Source: Chitinophagaceae bacterium
GTDB taxonomy: Bacteria > Bacteroidota > Bacteroidia > Chitinophagales > Chitinophagaceae
Direction: 5' to 3'
Length of the DNA: 50,549 nucleotides
Assembly (NCBI GenBank): GCA_004173355.1
Contig: SEAD01000020.1
Location: 1-50,549 of the forward strand
Shown: positions 34,068 to 42,845 of the stretch, in pieces
How positions within the stretch are numbered: the first letter of the stretch is position 1
How the letters are laid out: each line of letters begins with the position of its first letter
Notes under the pieces: model-generated
What the model saw: only the letters and a program-made list of their open reading frames with translations
Told to the model about the DNA's origin: nothing
The model's database searches: none
Program-made: the position numbers and the translations under genes

Positions 34068-36554
34068 TTAGTTCCTGCGTCGTCCGCCGGCGCCCCCGGT
34101 CTGCGGGTTTTCGCGGTTCATTTCATAGATATCAACCGGCTGATTGAAATCACCGATCAGCCATTTGGCATAGTAGTCAGCGAGCACATAAAAGAAGTAC
34201 TCGGACATATCACCATACCCGTGGCGCTGGCCCGGGAGTGTTACCTGGTCGAAACGTTTGTTTGCCTTGATCAGCGCATTGATCACGCGGATGGTATTGG
34301 CAGGGTGTACGTTGTTATCAATATCCCCGGTTGTGAGCATCAGGTGACCTTTCAGGTTTTTTGCGAGGTCGGGGTTTTTATCGATATTATAGATGAAAGA
34401 GGTATCCCCTTTTTCACCAACCTGCTCCTGCACCCCGTGGTGTTTTTCACTCCACCAGCGGTTGTAGATCGCGTTGTCATGGTTACCCGACGAAGACACG
34501 GCCACTTTAAAAAAGTCAGGATAGACCAGCATGGCAGCGGTACTCATGAACCCTCCACCCGAGTGGCCGTGGATCCCTACCCTATCGATATCGATCCACT
34601 GGTAGCGGTCGCTGAGTTGTTCGATTGCCGCTTTTTTATCAGCAAGACCATAATCCCGCAGGTTACCATACCCATAGTTGTGATACCATTTCGAACGGCT
34701 GGGGTTACCACCACGGTTACCCACGGTCACCACTATCAACCCGATCTGTGCGATCCGGTCGGTCCGTGGGTTGGGTTGTGTAAAGGCCTTGTTCACGGCT
34801 TCGGTCTGCGGACCGGGGTATACATACTCCACCACCGGGTATTTTTTTGTGCTGTCGAAATTGTAAGGCTTGTACATGACACCGTAAAGATCCGTGATGC
34901 CATCGTCTGCCTTTACTTTAAAGATCTCGGGAAATTTATAACCCGATGCCATCAGCGAACTAAAATCAGCAGTTTCGAGATCGAGGATTTTTTTGCCTTC
35001 TGAATTGAAGAGTGCCGATGCAGGGACGGTATTGACACGGGAGAAATTGTCAACAAAAAACCGCTCATTGTCATTCATGTTCGCAGTATGCTCAAATTCC
35101 CCTTTGTTCAGCAGCCGCAGGTCGGTACCATCAAAATTCACGCGGTATGCATGGGTATAATAGGGATCCTCATTGGCTTCGCGGCCATTGGCGATAAAGT
35201 ACAGAACGCGTTTGGTTTCGTCGATGCCGAGGATGTCCTCGCAATGGAATGAACCCGAGGTGATCTGGTTTTTCAGTTTTCCGTTACCATCATACAGGTA
35301 GAAATGCGCCCATCCGTCCCTCTCACTCCATTGGATCATTTCTTCACCACCCTTTACCAGGCCTGCGCGGCGGGTTTCCACATACGTATTCAACCGCTCT
35401 TCCACGAGCGGTTTTACCGCACCGGAATTGATATCCACCATACACACATCGATCCTTTTCAGGTCGCGGCTGGTGCGGGTAAAATACAGTTTTTCGTTTG
35501 TGCCATGCCAGAGCGAAGGACGCCAGTCGTCATCACGGGTGTTCTGCAGTACAGGGGCGGACCACAGTGAAATATCCTGGTCCTTGAATTGTTTTACATT
35601 CAGTTCCTTCTGTGTGCGTGCTGCCAGGTCGAAGACCAGCACATAATCAATTGCCGCCTCCTTTTCACCCGGCATCTGGTACTTATAAGTCTCCAGCGTT
35701 GGACGTGGTTCAGCGATACTGTTGATCACCCACAGTTCCTTTACATTCCGCTGGTCGGCACGCACCATCCCGAAATGTTTCGAATCGGGTGACCAGTAAA
35801 CCTGGACAGACTTCCGCTTGTCCTTGTTTTTTATTTTGTCCACGTTGGTTTCATTCCCGAATTCGCTCGCATAACTGAAATACTCGATGCCATCGGTAGT
35901 CAGTTGTTTTTCCACGATGGTACTGTCCTCCTCATTTTTAATCGCTTTTTCGAGGTTGGCGGCATCCATCGTATACAGATTATGGTTGCGCGCAAACACG
36001 ATGGTTGATTTGTCAGGGGATACCGATGCCCAGCGAGGGTTACGTTTTGGCTTTTTATAATCAGTCAGCTCGGTCAGTTTACCCGACACCAGTTCATATT
36101 CGAAATAAAATTTTTTGATTTCCTTTTGCGGTTTCGCGGGCTTTTTTGCCGTGGTATCCTTGATCTCCACTTCCAGTGAGCTCTTTACCTGGAACTGGAT
36201 CGTGTTTTCATCCTTTATAAACTGGATACTGTCAATCAGCAGGTGTTGTGCATCAAAGGGGTCTTTCACAATACGGGTCAGTTCGGCTGCGAGACGTTCG
36301 TTGCTGAACAGTGGTTTCTTTTCCGCCTTCACGGGATCAACGATATACCAGCTTTTTCCATTGGTGGTTTCATAAGTGTACCAGAATCGATCCGATTGTT
36401 TCAGCCAGTGTGGTGTGACCTGGGTGCTGAATACCATTTTTTCCAGTTTGGATCCTGAAAACCGGGAGGCGAGCTGGTAGTTTGCTTTCGGGGCCTGAGC
36501 CGTCGAAACGGCAGAATACAGGATTGCAGATAATACGGCAACGTACTTACGCAT
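34068..36554 (-). CDS. Secreted dipeptidyl-peptidase IV family serine peptidase (S9)
   Basis: The 828-residue protein has a signal peptide (about 1-19), an eight-bladed beta-propeller DPPIV_N domain over roughly 90-500, and a C-terminal alpha/beta-hydrolase S9 domain. The nucleophile Ser665 lies in GHSGGGF. The acid and base are in TGDIDNNVHPANT and PGQRHGYGD, so the triad is intact. Such enzymes act in the periplasm and release N-terminal dipeptides, commonly Xaa-Pro, from oligopeptides. The C-terminus ends in a Gly/Arg-rich tail (GGAGGRRRN) rather than a T9SS sorting domain. It diverges from the S41 peptidase gene. Confidence 0.92.
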   Translation of the reverse strand: MRKYVAVLSAILYSAVSTAQAPKANYQLASRFSGSKLEKMVFSTQVTPHWLKQSDRFWYTYETTNGKSWYIVDPVKAEKKPLFSNERLAAELTRIVKDPFDAQHLLIDSIQFIKDENTIQFQVKSSLEVEIKDTTAKKPAKPQKEIKKFYFEYELVSGKLTELTDYKKPKRNPRWASVSPDKSTIVFARNHNLYTMDAANLEKAIKNEEDSTIVEKQLTTDGIEYFSYASEFGNETNVDKIKNKDKRKSVQVYWSPDSKHFGMVRADQRNVKELWVINSIAEPRPTLETYKYQMPGEKEAAIDYVLVFDLAARTQKELNVKQFKDQDISLWSAPVLQNTRDDDWRPSLWHGTNEKLYFTRTSRDLKRIDVCMVDINSGAVKPLVEERLNTYVETRRAGLVKGGEEMIQWSERDGWAHFYLYDGNGKLKNQITSGSFHCEDILGIDETKRVLYFIANGREANEDPYYTHAYRVNFDGTDLRLLNKGEFEHTANMNDNERFFVDNFSRVNTVPASALFNSEGKKILDLETADFSSLMASGYKFPEIFKVKADDGITDLYGVMYKPYNFDSTKKYPVVEYVYPGPQTEAVNKAFTQPNPRTDRIAQIGLIVVTVGNRGGNPSRSKWYHNYGYGNLRDYGLADKKAAIEQLSDRYQWIDIDRVGIHGHSGGGFMSTAAMLVYPDFFKVAVSSSGNHDNAIYNRWWSEKHHGVQEQVGEKGDTSFIYNIDKNPDLAKNLKGHLMLTTGDIDNNVHPANTIRVINALIKANKRFDQVTLPGQRHGYGDMSEYFFYVLADYYAKWLIGDFNQPVDIYEMNRENPQTGGAGGRRRN

Positions 36555-36669
36555 CAGTTAAGATTGGTTTGGTGAATAAAAGGAGGTTAATGACCGGCAA
36601 TCGGTTGTAATGGGATTGACAAGATACTAAAAAATGGTTTCACGGTACGGCTCCGGATATCTAATCTGC

Positions 36670-36677
36670 TATCTTTG
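36670..36677 (+). promoter_or_regulatory. TAnnTTTG promoter of the S41 peptidase gene
   Basis: TATCTTTG, 20 bases before the ATG at 36698; predicted leader about 17 nt. Confidence 0.65.
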
Positions 36678-36697
36678 GCTGAACCAAAATCATACTT

Positions 36698-38137
36698 ATG
36701 AAATGGGTGATCCTATTCCTCCTGCTGGCCCCGGTAACTGCTGCTGCCCAGCCATGCAACTGCACGGCCAGTTTTGAATGGCTGAAAAAGACCATCGAGA
36801 CAAACGATGCGGGATTTGCCTATGCAATCGAACGCAAGGGGGAAGCCGCCTATACCAAACATACGGCCGCTATCAGGGCGCAACTGAAAGCAGCCGGTAC
36901 CCGTACCAGCTGCGCAGCGCTGATGTCGTCCTGGATGGCTTTTTTCCGCAAATCCCACTGGTCAATCACTGTAAAGCCAGGCAGCACAATAACGGCAGGC
37001 ACTGTCCCGAAGGCCACCTGGGAAAAACACAGTACCGACACGGCTAAATTCAGGCGTTCACTCCAAAGCATTTCCAGTCCGGGGTTTGAAGGGATCTGGA
37101 CAACCGGTGTATATACAATCGGCGTAGAAAAAAAAGCAGGAGGATACATCGGTTTTATCCTTGCAGTGACCGGGGGCAACTGGAAAAAAGATGAAATAAA
37201 ATTCCGGATCGACAGTACCACCGGCCGGCCGGCCACCGGCACTTTTTACCTGGGCGATTACTCCGCGGTTCCCATAAACTCAGTGACCATGCCGGATGCC
37301 AATTTTTTGAAGATGGATAATTTCCTGCTGCGCCGGGTATATCCCTCCTATGCCGGCAATCCGGTACTTGCCGCCGACCTTGAACTATTGTCATCGTCTG
37401 GACCATTGAAAAAAAAGATCGGGCAGGAAACGATCCTTGTCAGGATCCCGGGTTTTGATGGCGGGATGAAACATGCTATCGACAGCATTTTCACCAGCAT
37501 GAAAGACGAGATCACCAGCACCCGCAACCTGGTCATTGATATCCGCAACAATGGCGGGGGAAATGATGATTCCTATGAAAAAATCATCCCGCTGTTGTAT
37601 ACCAACCCGATCCGGATTGTGGGAATGGCCCTGTATTCCACCACACTCAACAACAAACGGATGGAGGGATACCTGGAAATCCCGGATCTGTCAGACAAGG
37701 ACCGGAAAGAAATCAATGACGCCCTGGCTACATTGAATGCCGCCAAAGGGAAGTTTGTCAACCTCGGGGATTCGATCGTATACACCCAGGTATTTGATAC
37801 GGTTTACCGTTACCCGGAGAATGTAGCTATTATAGTTAACCAGAATAATGGCAGCACCGCCGAGCAGTTCCTGCTCGCGGCAAAGCAGAGCCGCAAAGTG
37901 AAACTTTTCGGAACCACCACCATGGGTGTGCTGGATATTTCAAATATGAATTTTGTGGATTTTCCCGGAAATGAATTTTCATTGGGTTACTGCCTGTCGA
38001 AAAGTTTCCGTATTCCGGAAATGGCCATCGATGGTATCGGCATCCAGCCTGATTATTACATGGACAAATCAATACCACAGGATCAGTGGATCCCGAAAGT
38101 GCTGGAGATTATCGGTGAAAAAGTAGCCCTGTACTGA
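36698..38137 (+). CDS. Secreted S41-family serine peptidase
   Basis: The 479-residue protein has a signal peptide (1-18, ending TAAAQ), an N-terminal helical domain with paired cysteines (CNCTASFEWLKKTIE), and a C-terminal tail-specific-protease fold. S41 marks are LVIDIRNNGGGNDDSYEKII and NQNNGSTAEQFLLAAKQS, in which Ser386 is the likely nucleophile. I see no PDZ domain, so it differs from the processing peptidases Prc/CtpA and resembles the PDZ-less S41 proteins common in Bacteroidota. Substrate unknown. It converges with the NarL-type regulator gene, with 5 bp between the stops. Confidence 0.86.
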   Translation: MKWVILFLLLAPVTAAAQPCNCTASFEWLKKTIETNDAGFAYAIERKGEAAYTKHTAAIRAQLKAAGTRTSCAALMSSWMAFFRKSHWSITVKPGSTITAGTVPKATWEKHSTDTAKFRRSLQSISSPGFEGIWTTGVYTIGVEKKAGGYIGFILAVTGGNWKKDEIKFRIDSTTGRPATGTFYLGDYSAVPINSVTMPDANFLKMDNFLLRRVYPSYAGNPVLAADLELLSSSGPLKKKIGQETILVRIPGFDGGMKHAIDSIFTSMKDEITSTRNLVIDIRNNGGGNDDSYEKIIPLLYTNPIRIVGMALYSTTLNNKRMEGYLEIPDLSDKDRKEINDALATLNAAKGKFVNLGDSIVYTQVFDTVYRYPENVAIIVNQNNGSTAEQFLLAAKQSRKVKLFGTTTMGVLDISNMNFVDFPGNEFSLGYCLSKSFRIPEMAIDGIGIQPDYYMDKSIPQDQWIPKVLEIIGEKVALY

Positions 38138-38142
38138 CAGGA

Positions 38143-38784
38143 TCAGAGTGCGACAAAACTCTTGCGGATGGCTTCGAGACAAAGACCGACCCTTGATGCC
38201 ACCTTGAATTTTTCAAACATTGCCTCCCGGTAACCATCCACGGTGCGTTCTGCGATTCCCATCTGCGTGGCAATCTGTTTGTAGGTCAGGTCGCTGCAGA
38301 CCAGCTCGAGGAACTGGAGTTCACGGTCGGTCACTTTCAGCTGTGGCTCGCGACCCTGTGAAGCCAGCAGCCTGCGGTAATTGATATTGCCCGCATCGCC
38401 GTTGTAGAACCCCTTGACCACAATTTCCTCCAGGGCTTTTTCCAGTTCGGTGGGGTGTGTGTCTTTCAGCAGGTAGGCACTGCATCCCGAGCGGATCATG
38501 GCGATGATGGTTTTATCATCATCATTCATTGAAAGTGCAACCAGTTTTATGCCGGGGTATTTCTCGGCCAGCCAGCGGGCAGTGGCAACCCCATCCATCA
38601 GCGGCATGTTCACATCGATGAGCATGATATCGGGCAAACTTTCCGCCTGCCGGATTTTCTGCTGCAGGTCTTTCCCGTTAAGTGCATCCAGCACCACTTC
38701 ATATTCCTTAAAACTCTCAATCATCAGGGTGAGCGATTTAAGGAATAACTGGTGATCATCTACTAGTCCGATCCTGGTCTTCAT
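38143..38784 (-). CDS. NarL/FixJ-type response regulator
   Basis: The 213-residue regulator has a receiver (GLVDDHQLFLKSL, phospho-acceptor Asp57 in MLIDVNMPLMDGV, switch Ser in LVALSMNDD, Lys in YLLKDTHPTE). A C-terminal LuxR-type helix-turn-helix covers about residues 150-205 (VTDRELQFLELVCSDLTYKQ, IAERTVDGYREAMFEKF). It overlaps the upstream sensor kinase gene by ATGA and is surely its partner. It is the last gene of a four-gene overlapping operon. Confidence 0.94.
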   Translation of the reverse strand: MKTRIGLVDDHQLFLKSLTLMIESFKEYEVVLDALNGKDLQQKIRQAESLPDIMLIDVNMPLMDGVATARWLAEKYPGIKLVALSMNDDDKTIIAMIRSGCSAYLLKDTHPTELEKALEEIVVKGFYNGDAGNINYRRLLASQGREPQLKVTDRELQFLELVCSDLTYKQIATQMGIAERTVDGYREAMFEKFKVASRVGLCLEAIRKSFVAL

Positions 38785-39566
38785 ACTTCTTCCATTTCCA
38801 CTGGTAATTTAATTTCAACGGAGGTTCCACCACCGTCCGGCCTAGTCCACCGGATGCTGCCCCCAAGCACTTTTACCCGTTGTTTCATATTGAGCAGGCC
38901 GATACCGCCTGTGATACCATCCGGTTCAAATCCTTTTCCGTTGTCGGTCAAAGATACGTGCAGGAGCGTGACCTCGTGCGAAACCCGGATCTGCAGTGTG
39001 GATGCCCCGGCATGTTTGAGGACATTCTGGATCCCTTCCTGCACGATGCGGAAGAGCAGCAGTTGTTTGTCCGCACCCAACGGGATACGCGGAATGCTGT
39101 GAAGGGAAATCTGCAGGTTGTCATCTGCAGACAGCCGCCTGGTTTCGCTTTGCAGGTTTTGCACAAAATCAAATTGTTCCAGCCATTCACGCGTCAGCGA
39201 CTTGCTGAGCGCGCGGAGCTCGCTGATTGCCTGGCCGAGTGTTTCCGTGGCAGTGAGCAGTGTGTCCGGCACCTGCGGGATGGACCGTTCGGTCAGGCCC
39301 AGCAGCATTTTGGTGGAACTCAGCAACTGACCGATATTATCATGCAGTTCACGGCCAAGCGCTGAGAACGTTGCTTCCTGCACTTCCACCTGCGCATGGA
39401 GGATCTGGTTGTCGAAATCCTGCTTCATGGATTCCTTTTCCTGTTCGTGGTTTTTTTTGCGTTCATTGTACAACCGTACGTAAAACAGCAGGAACACACC
39501 GGCGATCAGGAAGACCGAGGTGATCAGGACGACTGTGACGATGATATTCTGTTCCGTTTGATGCAT
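38781..39566 (-). CDS. NarX-type (HisKA_3) sensor histidine kinase
   Basis: The 261-residue kinase has one N-terminal membrane helix (about 8-30), a charged coiled coil (NERKKNHEQEKESMKQDF), the HisKA_3 dimerisation domain with GRELHDNIGQLLSSTKM (His75), and an ATPase domain with GGIGLLNMKQRVKVLGG. There is no periplasmic domain, so it probably senses through its membrane helix or through the upstream membrane protein. The start at 39566 lies 43 bases inside the end of that upstream gene, a long overlap suggesting coupled translation. Confidence 0.92.
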   Translation of the reverse strand: MHQTEQNIIVTVVLITSVFLIAGVFLLFYVRLYNERKKNHEQEKESMKQDFDNQILHAQVEVQEATFSALGRELHDNIGQLLSSTKMLLGLTERSIPQVPDTLLTATETLGQAISELRALSKSLTREWLEQFDFVQNLQSETRRLSADDNLQISLHSIPRIPLGADKQLLLFRIVQEGIQNVLKHAGASTLQIRVSHEVTLLHVSLTDNGKGFEPDGITGGIGLLNMKQRVKVLGGSIRWTRPDGGGTSVEIKLPVEMEEV

Positions 39567-40189
39567 ATGAACGCGTAACTCCAGCAGGTGTACAAAATAA
39601 AGTTAAGCACAACCATGATAATAAAACGGATAGGTATACCAGTTGTCCGGTAAATAGCAGAGAGCCGGTCGGAAAAAACATTGAGTCCGGTGCTGCCGAA
39701 GTAGAATATAAAAAGCCCGCTGACAATCCAGAATGGAGGCCAGGAAGGAAGGTCCACGTATTCCTTCGCACGGAGCAGCTGGTAGTAAAATACACAGCAG
39801 GAGATAATTATCAGGACAGATGCCAGGAGATTTGCCGAGTCGCTATATCCCATGAAACGGTCCGTATAACTTTCGTACATCCATGCAGCAACAACCAGTG
39901 CCCATCCGGTTATGAACCATTGCGGCCGGATCCTGTATGCTGCCATGGTTTTCAAAAAGAACCAGGCAAAAAACGCCATTTCTACCGGGAACCGGAGGTT
40001 ATAGAGCCACTCATTGCTGCTGCCTTTGAACAGATGGAAATAAAGCAGGAAACCTGCCAGCTCAAGCAAGACAGTGAAAAGCATGTACCACGTGAAGATG
40101 CGCCACCAGTCACGTTGCCCGCGGAGGCTGGCAATACAGAAAAGAAAACTGGCAAGTTCAATCCAGATAACCAGTGTGAATTTAAACAT
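39524..40189 (-). CDS. Hypothetical multi-pass membrane protein linked to a two-component system
   Basis: The 221-residue protein has about seven membrane helices, starting FTLVIWIELASFLFCIASL and including FPVEMAFFAWFFLKTMAAYR, LASVLIIISCCVFYYQLL and FIIMVVLNFILYTCWSYAF. It is rich in Trp, Phe and Tyr and has a short basic tail. No domain is recognisable. It shares one base with the stop of the 201-residue gene upstream and overlaps the kinase gene by 43 bases downstream, so all four genes are translated from one message. A role as membrane sensor or signal transmitter for the sensor-poor kinase is a reasonable inference. Confidence 0.72.
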   Translation of the reverse strand: MFKFTLVIWIELASFLFCIASLRGQRDWWRIFTWYMLFTVLLELAGFLLYFHLFKGSSNEWLYNLRFPVEMAFFAWFFLKTMAAYRIRPQWFITGWALVVAAWMYESYTDRFMGYSDSANLLASVLIIISCCVFYYQLLRAKEYVDLPSWPPFWIVSGLFIFYFGSTGLNVFSDRLSAIYRTTGIPIRFIIMVVLNFILYTCWSYAFICIKRNRISSSQSS

Positions 40190-40794
40190 CAGGGAAACAT
40201 TGTTCCGTTATTAAAAACAGGCCCTTTCGTCCTGCCAGTGTCTGACAATGCTTTAGCGCTCCGTGCATAATTAAGCTGGTGGGCATAGAACGCACTGTCT
40301 TCCACAAAATAATCCAAAGCGTCGTATTTGTTTTTTTTGTTTACCAGGGTGGGTACAAAACAGAAGTCCGCTTTCCGGATACCGTCGCGGTCGCGGCGCA
40401 GCATCCAGTAACAGCCCACTTTCCATTCGTATGCTGACCAGTCCTGCCCCTTCTGCCGGAAGTACTCGATCTCCGCAGCTACGATCCTGGGGTAGGAAGA
40501 ATCGAGGTATTGCCTGATTTCTTTCGGCGTGTAATAAATCCCGAAACTGATAGGTGCAGAATCATTGCTGGTCATGTTGCGGAAAGCAATGACATCTTCT
40601 GTGGCCACTTTGTCGTCAATCTCACTGATTCCATAGCCGGGCGTGCCCTCGTAATCAGGATTGACGGGCACCGGGGGTGGTTCACTCCCCTCGGATGAGC
40701 GGCTGAGGAGGTAAAAATTAAATACGAGGGAGATGATAAGGCCGGTGAGCAGTAAGAGGAGGCCGGTGCTTTTTTTGGTTGTTCCGCCAGGCAT
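40189..40794 (-). CDS. Hypothetical membrane-anchored protein, first gene of a two-component operon
   Basis: The 201-residue protein has one N-terminal helix (residues about 10-31, GLLLLLTGLIISLVFNFYLL), a Pro-rich spacer (EPPPVPVNPD), and a periplasmic domain of about 150 residues. That domain has aromatic and Tyr-rich motifs (YYTPKEIRQYLDSSYPRIVA, WKVGCYWMLRRDRDG, ALDYFVEDSAFYAH). I do not recognise the family. Placement as first gene before a membrane protein, kinase and regulator makes a ligand-binding role possible. Confidence 0.68.
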   Translation of the reverse strand: MPGGTTKKSTGLLLLLTGLIISLVFNFYLLSRSSEGSEPPPVPVNPDYEGTPGYGISEIDDKVATEDVIAFRNMTSNDSAPISFGIYYTPKEIRQYLDSSYPRIVAAEIEYFRQKGQDWSAYEWKVGCYWMLRRDRDGIRKADFCFVPTLVNKKNKYDALDYFVEDSAFYAHQLNYARSAKALSDTGRTKGPVFNNGTMFP

Positions 40795-40864
40795 AGTCAG
40801 GTTTTTGTTTAATGCGTTATACCCGCAAGATCAACAAAAACACGGTAGGTCCTGCCCGTATTAT

Positions 40865-40908
40865 ACCCGTGCTGCATACCGGGAAATTTCCCGGTATGCA
40901 GCACGGGT
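40865..40908. repeat. 44-bp perfect palindrome
   Basis: The 22 bases ending at 40886 are the exact reverse complement of the next 22. One arm begins ACCCGTGCTGCATACCGGG and the centre is AAATTT. It lies between the end of the DUF1579 gene (40926) and the start of the four-gene operon (40794). On the minus strand it could terminate the DUF1579 transcript, but there is no T tract after it (ATAATACGGG follows). On the plus strand it is followed by CTTTCTATT. Confidence 0.9.
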
Positions 40909-40925
40909 CTTTCTATTAAGGCTGA

Positions 40926-41486
40926 CTATTTAGTGCACCTGAACTCCATGGTTTTCTTTTCTGCTGAGGCACCGGACTGGTCATAATTTTCAATCAGCAG
41001 GGTGCGCGTGTCCGGAAAACTAACAACCTGTCGCACGTTGATGGTTTTCCCGCTGACCGGATCAGTAAGGATACCCTTCAGTTCCGCTCTTTTTTTTGAA
41101 TCATCCCAGCTTCCCCTGAGGGTTGTCATTCCCGAACCCATATTTGTGTATGAATTCAGTTCCACCTGTTTTGAGCTGTTATTATATCCCAGAAGAATGC
41201 GTGCCGTAAACGGCATACCCATCATATCCCCCACCTGGTTCATTTCGAGGAAGAGGTCGTTACTGATCATCGCATGTGTGGATTTCATTACGGCCTTCAT
41301 CGGTTCCGCGCTACCGTCCATCCACATACTTACATCCATGTTCCACTCACCAGTATAACCCTTCAGGAGTTTATGAAACGGACCGGGCGTCATATACAAG
41401 GTCCATGGATCGGCCGGCGTATTTTCCTGGGCGTGCAAGCACAAACCCATACACAGGAACATTAAGGCAAAAATTATCTTTTTCAT
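40926..41486 (-). CDS. Secreted DUF1579 family protein
   Basis: The 186-residue protein has a signal peptide (about 1-20, MKKIIFALMFLCMGLCLHAQ) and a DUF1579-like beta barrel: LLKGYTGEWNMDVSMWMDGS, a GMPFTARILLGYNNSSKQ stretch and LRGSWDDSKKRAELKG. The domain folds like small ligand-binding barrels, but no function is known. I use the ATG at 41486, which gives a proper signal peptide; the longer frame to 41546 would put a hydrophilic stretch before it and overlap the VOC gene. It follows the VOC gene by 17 bp on the same strand. Confidence 0.78.
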   Translation of the reverse strand: MKKIIFALMFLCMGLCLHAQENTPADPWTLYMTPGPFHKLLKGYTGEWNMDVSMWMDGSAEPMKAVMKSTHAMISNDLFLEMNQVGDMMGMPFTARILLGYNNSSKQVELNSYTNMGSGMTTLRGSWDDSKKRAELKGILTDPVSGKTINVRQVVSFPDTRTLLIENYDQSGASAEKKTMEFRCTK

Positions 41487-41503
41487 GATTAACAGTATTA
41501 AAC

Positions 41504-41908
41504 TTATTTCGGGATTGCCTCGGGATCCATGTAGAAAAACTCCCACTGGTGTCCGTCGAGGTCAGCAAAACTGTGACCATACATAAAACCATGGTCGTCC
41601 GCATCGCGGTAGATGCTGCCACCGGCTGCTACCGCTTTGGAAATAATATCGTCCACCTCTGCACGGCTCTGGCAATCCAGCGCAATGATCACTTCTGTTG
41701 CCTTGCCTGCATCGCTGATGGGTTTCTTTGTGAAGCTGCTGAATTTGGGTTCGGTCAGCAGCATTGCATATATCGTGTCTCCCAGGACGAGGCAGGCCGC
41801 GGTATCATCCGAAAAATGGGGATTGAATTGATAACCGAGGGCCTCAAAAAACACACGGGACTTCGCAAGGTCTTTTACGGGCAGGTTTATAAACATCTGT
41901 TTTGCCAT
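41504..41908 (-). CDS. VOC-superfamily (glyoxalase-like) protein
   Basis: The 134-residue single-domain protein has the vicinal-oxygen-chelate fold: MFINLPVKDLAKSRVFFEALGYQ at the start, KATEVIIALDCQSRAEVDDI in the middle, and the characteristic ending FADLDGHQWEFFYMDPE with the metal-ligand-type Glu. Members of this PhnB-like subgroup include resistance proteins and enzymes of unknown substrate; nothing here identifies the substrate. The start at 41908 matches the family N-terminus; the open frame extends 142 codons further upstream over non-family sequence antisense to the HipA-like gene. Confidence 0.85.
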   Translation of the reverse strand: MAKQMFINLPVKDLAKSRVFFEALGYQFNPHFSDDTAACLVLGDTIYAMLLTEPKFSSFTKKPISDAGKATEVIIALDCQSRAEVDDIISKAVAAGGSIYRDADDHGFMYGHSFADLDGHQWEFFYMDPEAIPK

Positions 41909-42050
41909 AGTGTGGTGTTTGCCGGTAAAATTAGCGGTTCCGGTTTTGCATCCCAGGGCTAAAGCAGCCATTGTGCGGGTCGTATGCGACAGGATTGTCA
42001 GGGGAACATAGTAAATTGAAGCCCGGAAGCGGAAATGATAAAGCAGATAA

Positions 42051-42845
42051 ATGAAAAAAATTGAAACGCCCCGTACGGTCAACGTGACCCGGTATGTGAC
42101 ACCACTCCGTGAAGGTGGTTCACTGCCCGCGATTGCAGAAGCAGATGACGGGTTTTTATATGTACTGAAATTCCAGGGTGCAGGACAGGGAGTGAAGGCG
42201 CTGATCGCAGACCTGATCGGCGGCGAACTGGCACGGGCTGCCGGTCTGAGGATGCCGGAAATCGTGTTTGCCACGCTGGACAGTGCTTTTGGACGGACCG
42301 AACCGGACGAGGAAATCCAGGAACTGCTCCGCAAAAGTGAAGGCCTGAATCTTGCATTGCATTATCTGTCGGGTGCCATCACATTTGATCCCGCAGTGAA
42401 TGCCCCCGATCCGCAGCTCGCATCGCGCATACTCTGGCTTGATGCGTACCTGACAAATGTGGACCGGACAGCACGCAACACCAATATGCTGGTCTGGCAC
42501 AAGGAGCTCTGGCTCATCGACCATGGTGCATCACTTTATTTCCATCATTCGTGGGGCAACTGGAAAGAACAGGCGCTCAAGCCATTTGTGATGATAAAAG
42601 ACCATGTGCTGTTGCCATGGGCCAGCGAACTCAGCGAAGCTGATCAGTTCTTCCATTCTGTCATCAGCGAATCCCTGATCCGCAGCATCGTGGCCCTGAT
42701 CCCTGATCTGTGGCTGCTGGGGCATGATCCGGAGCTCAGCAATGACGAGCTCCGTGAAGTGTATACCAGTTTCCTGTTAATCCGATTGGAGTCATCCGCC
42801 ATATTTGTAAACGAAGCGACGAATGCCCGAACAGCAATTATTTGA
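42051..42845 (+). CDS. HipA-like kinase family protein (HipA_2 type)
   Basis: The 264-residue protein is a compact HipA-like kinase without the N-terminal HipA_N domain. It has a possible nucleotide lysine at Lys40 beside a glycine-rich FQGAGQG. The catalytic loop NVDRTARNTNML carries Asp138 and Asn143, and the metal-binding ELWLIDHG has Asp157. These match the Ser/Thr kinase core of HipA/PI3-4-like kinases, so it is probably active. The family is known next to DUF3037 genes but its substrate is unknown. The gene downstream starts 23 bases inside this one. No HipB-like DNA-binding antitoxin is nearby. Confidence 0.8.
   Translation: MKKIETPRTVNVTRYVTPLREGGSLPAIAEADDGFLYVLKFQGAGQGVKALIADLIGGELARAAGLRMPEIVFATLDSAFGRTEPDEEIQELLRKSEGLNLALHYLSGAITFDPAVNAPDPQLASRILWLDAYLTNVDRTARNTNMLVWHKELWLIDHGASLYFHHSWGNWKEQALKPFVMIKDHVLLPWASELSEADQFFHSVISESLIRSIVALIPDLWLLGHDPELSNDELREVYTSFLLIRLESSAIFVNEATNARTAII

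Noticed and set aside
40865-40908. 44-bp palindrome as the end of an insertion sequence
   Set aside because: No transposase gene, second copy or target duplication is visible around it.
41909-42334. N-terminal extension of the VOC protein to 42334
   Set aside because: The extra 142 codons are antisense to the HipA-like gene and do not belong to the VOC fold, which starts exactly at the internal ATG.
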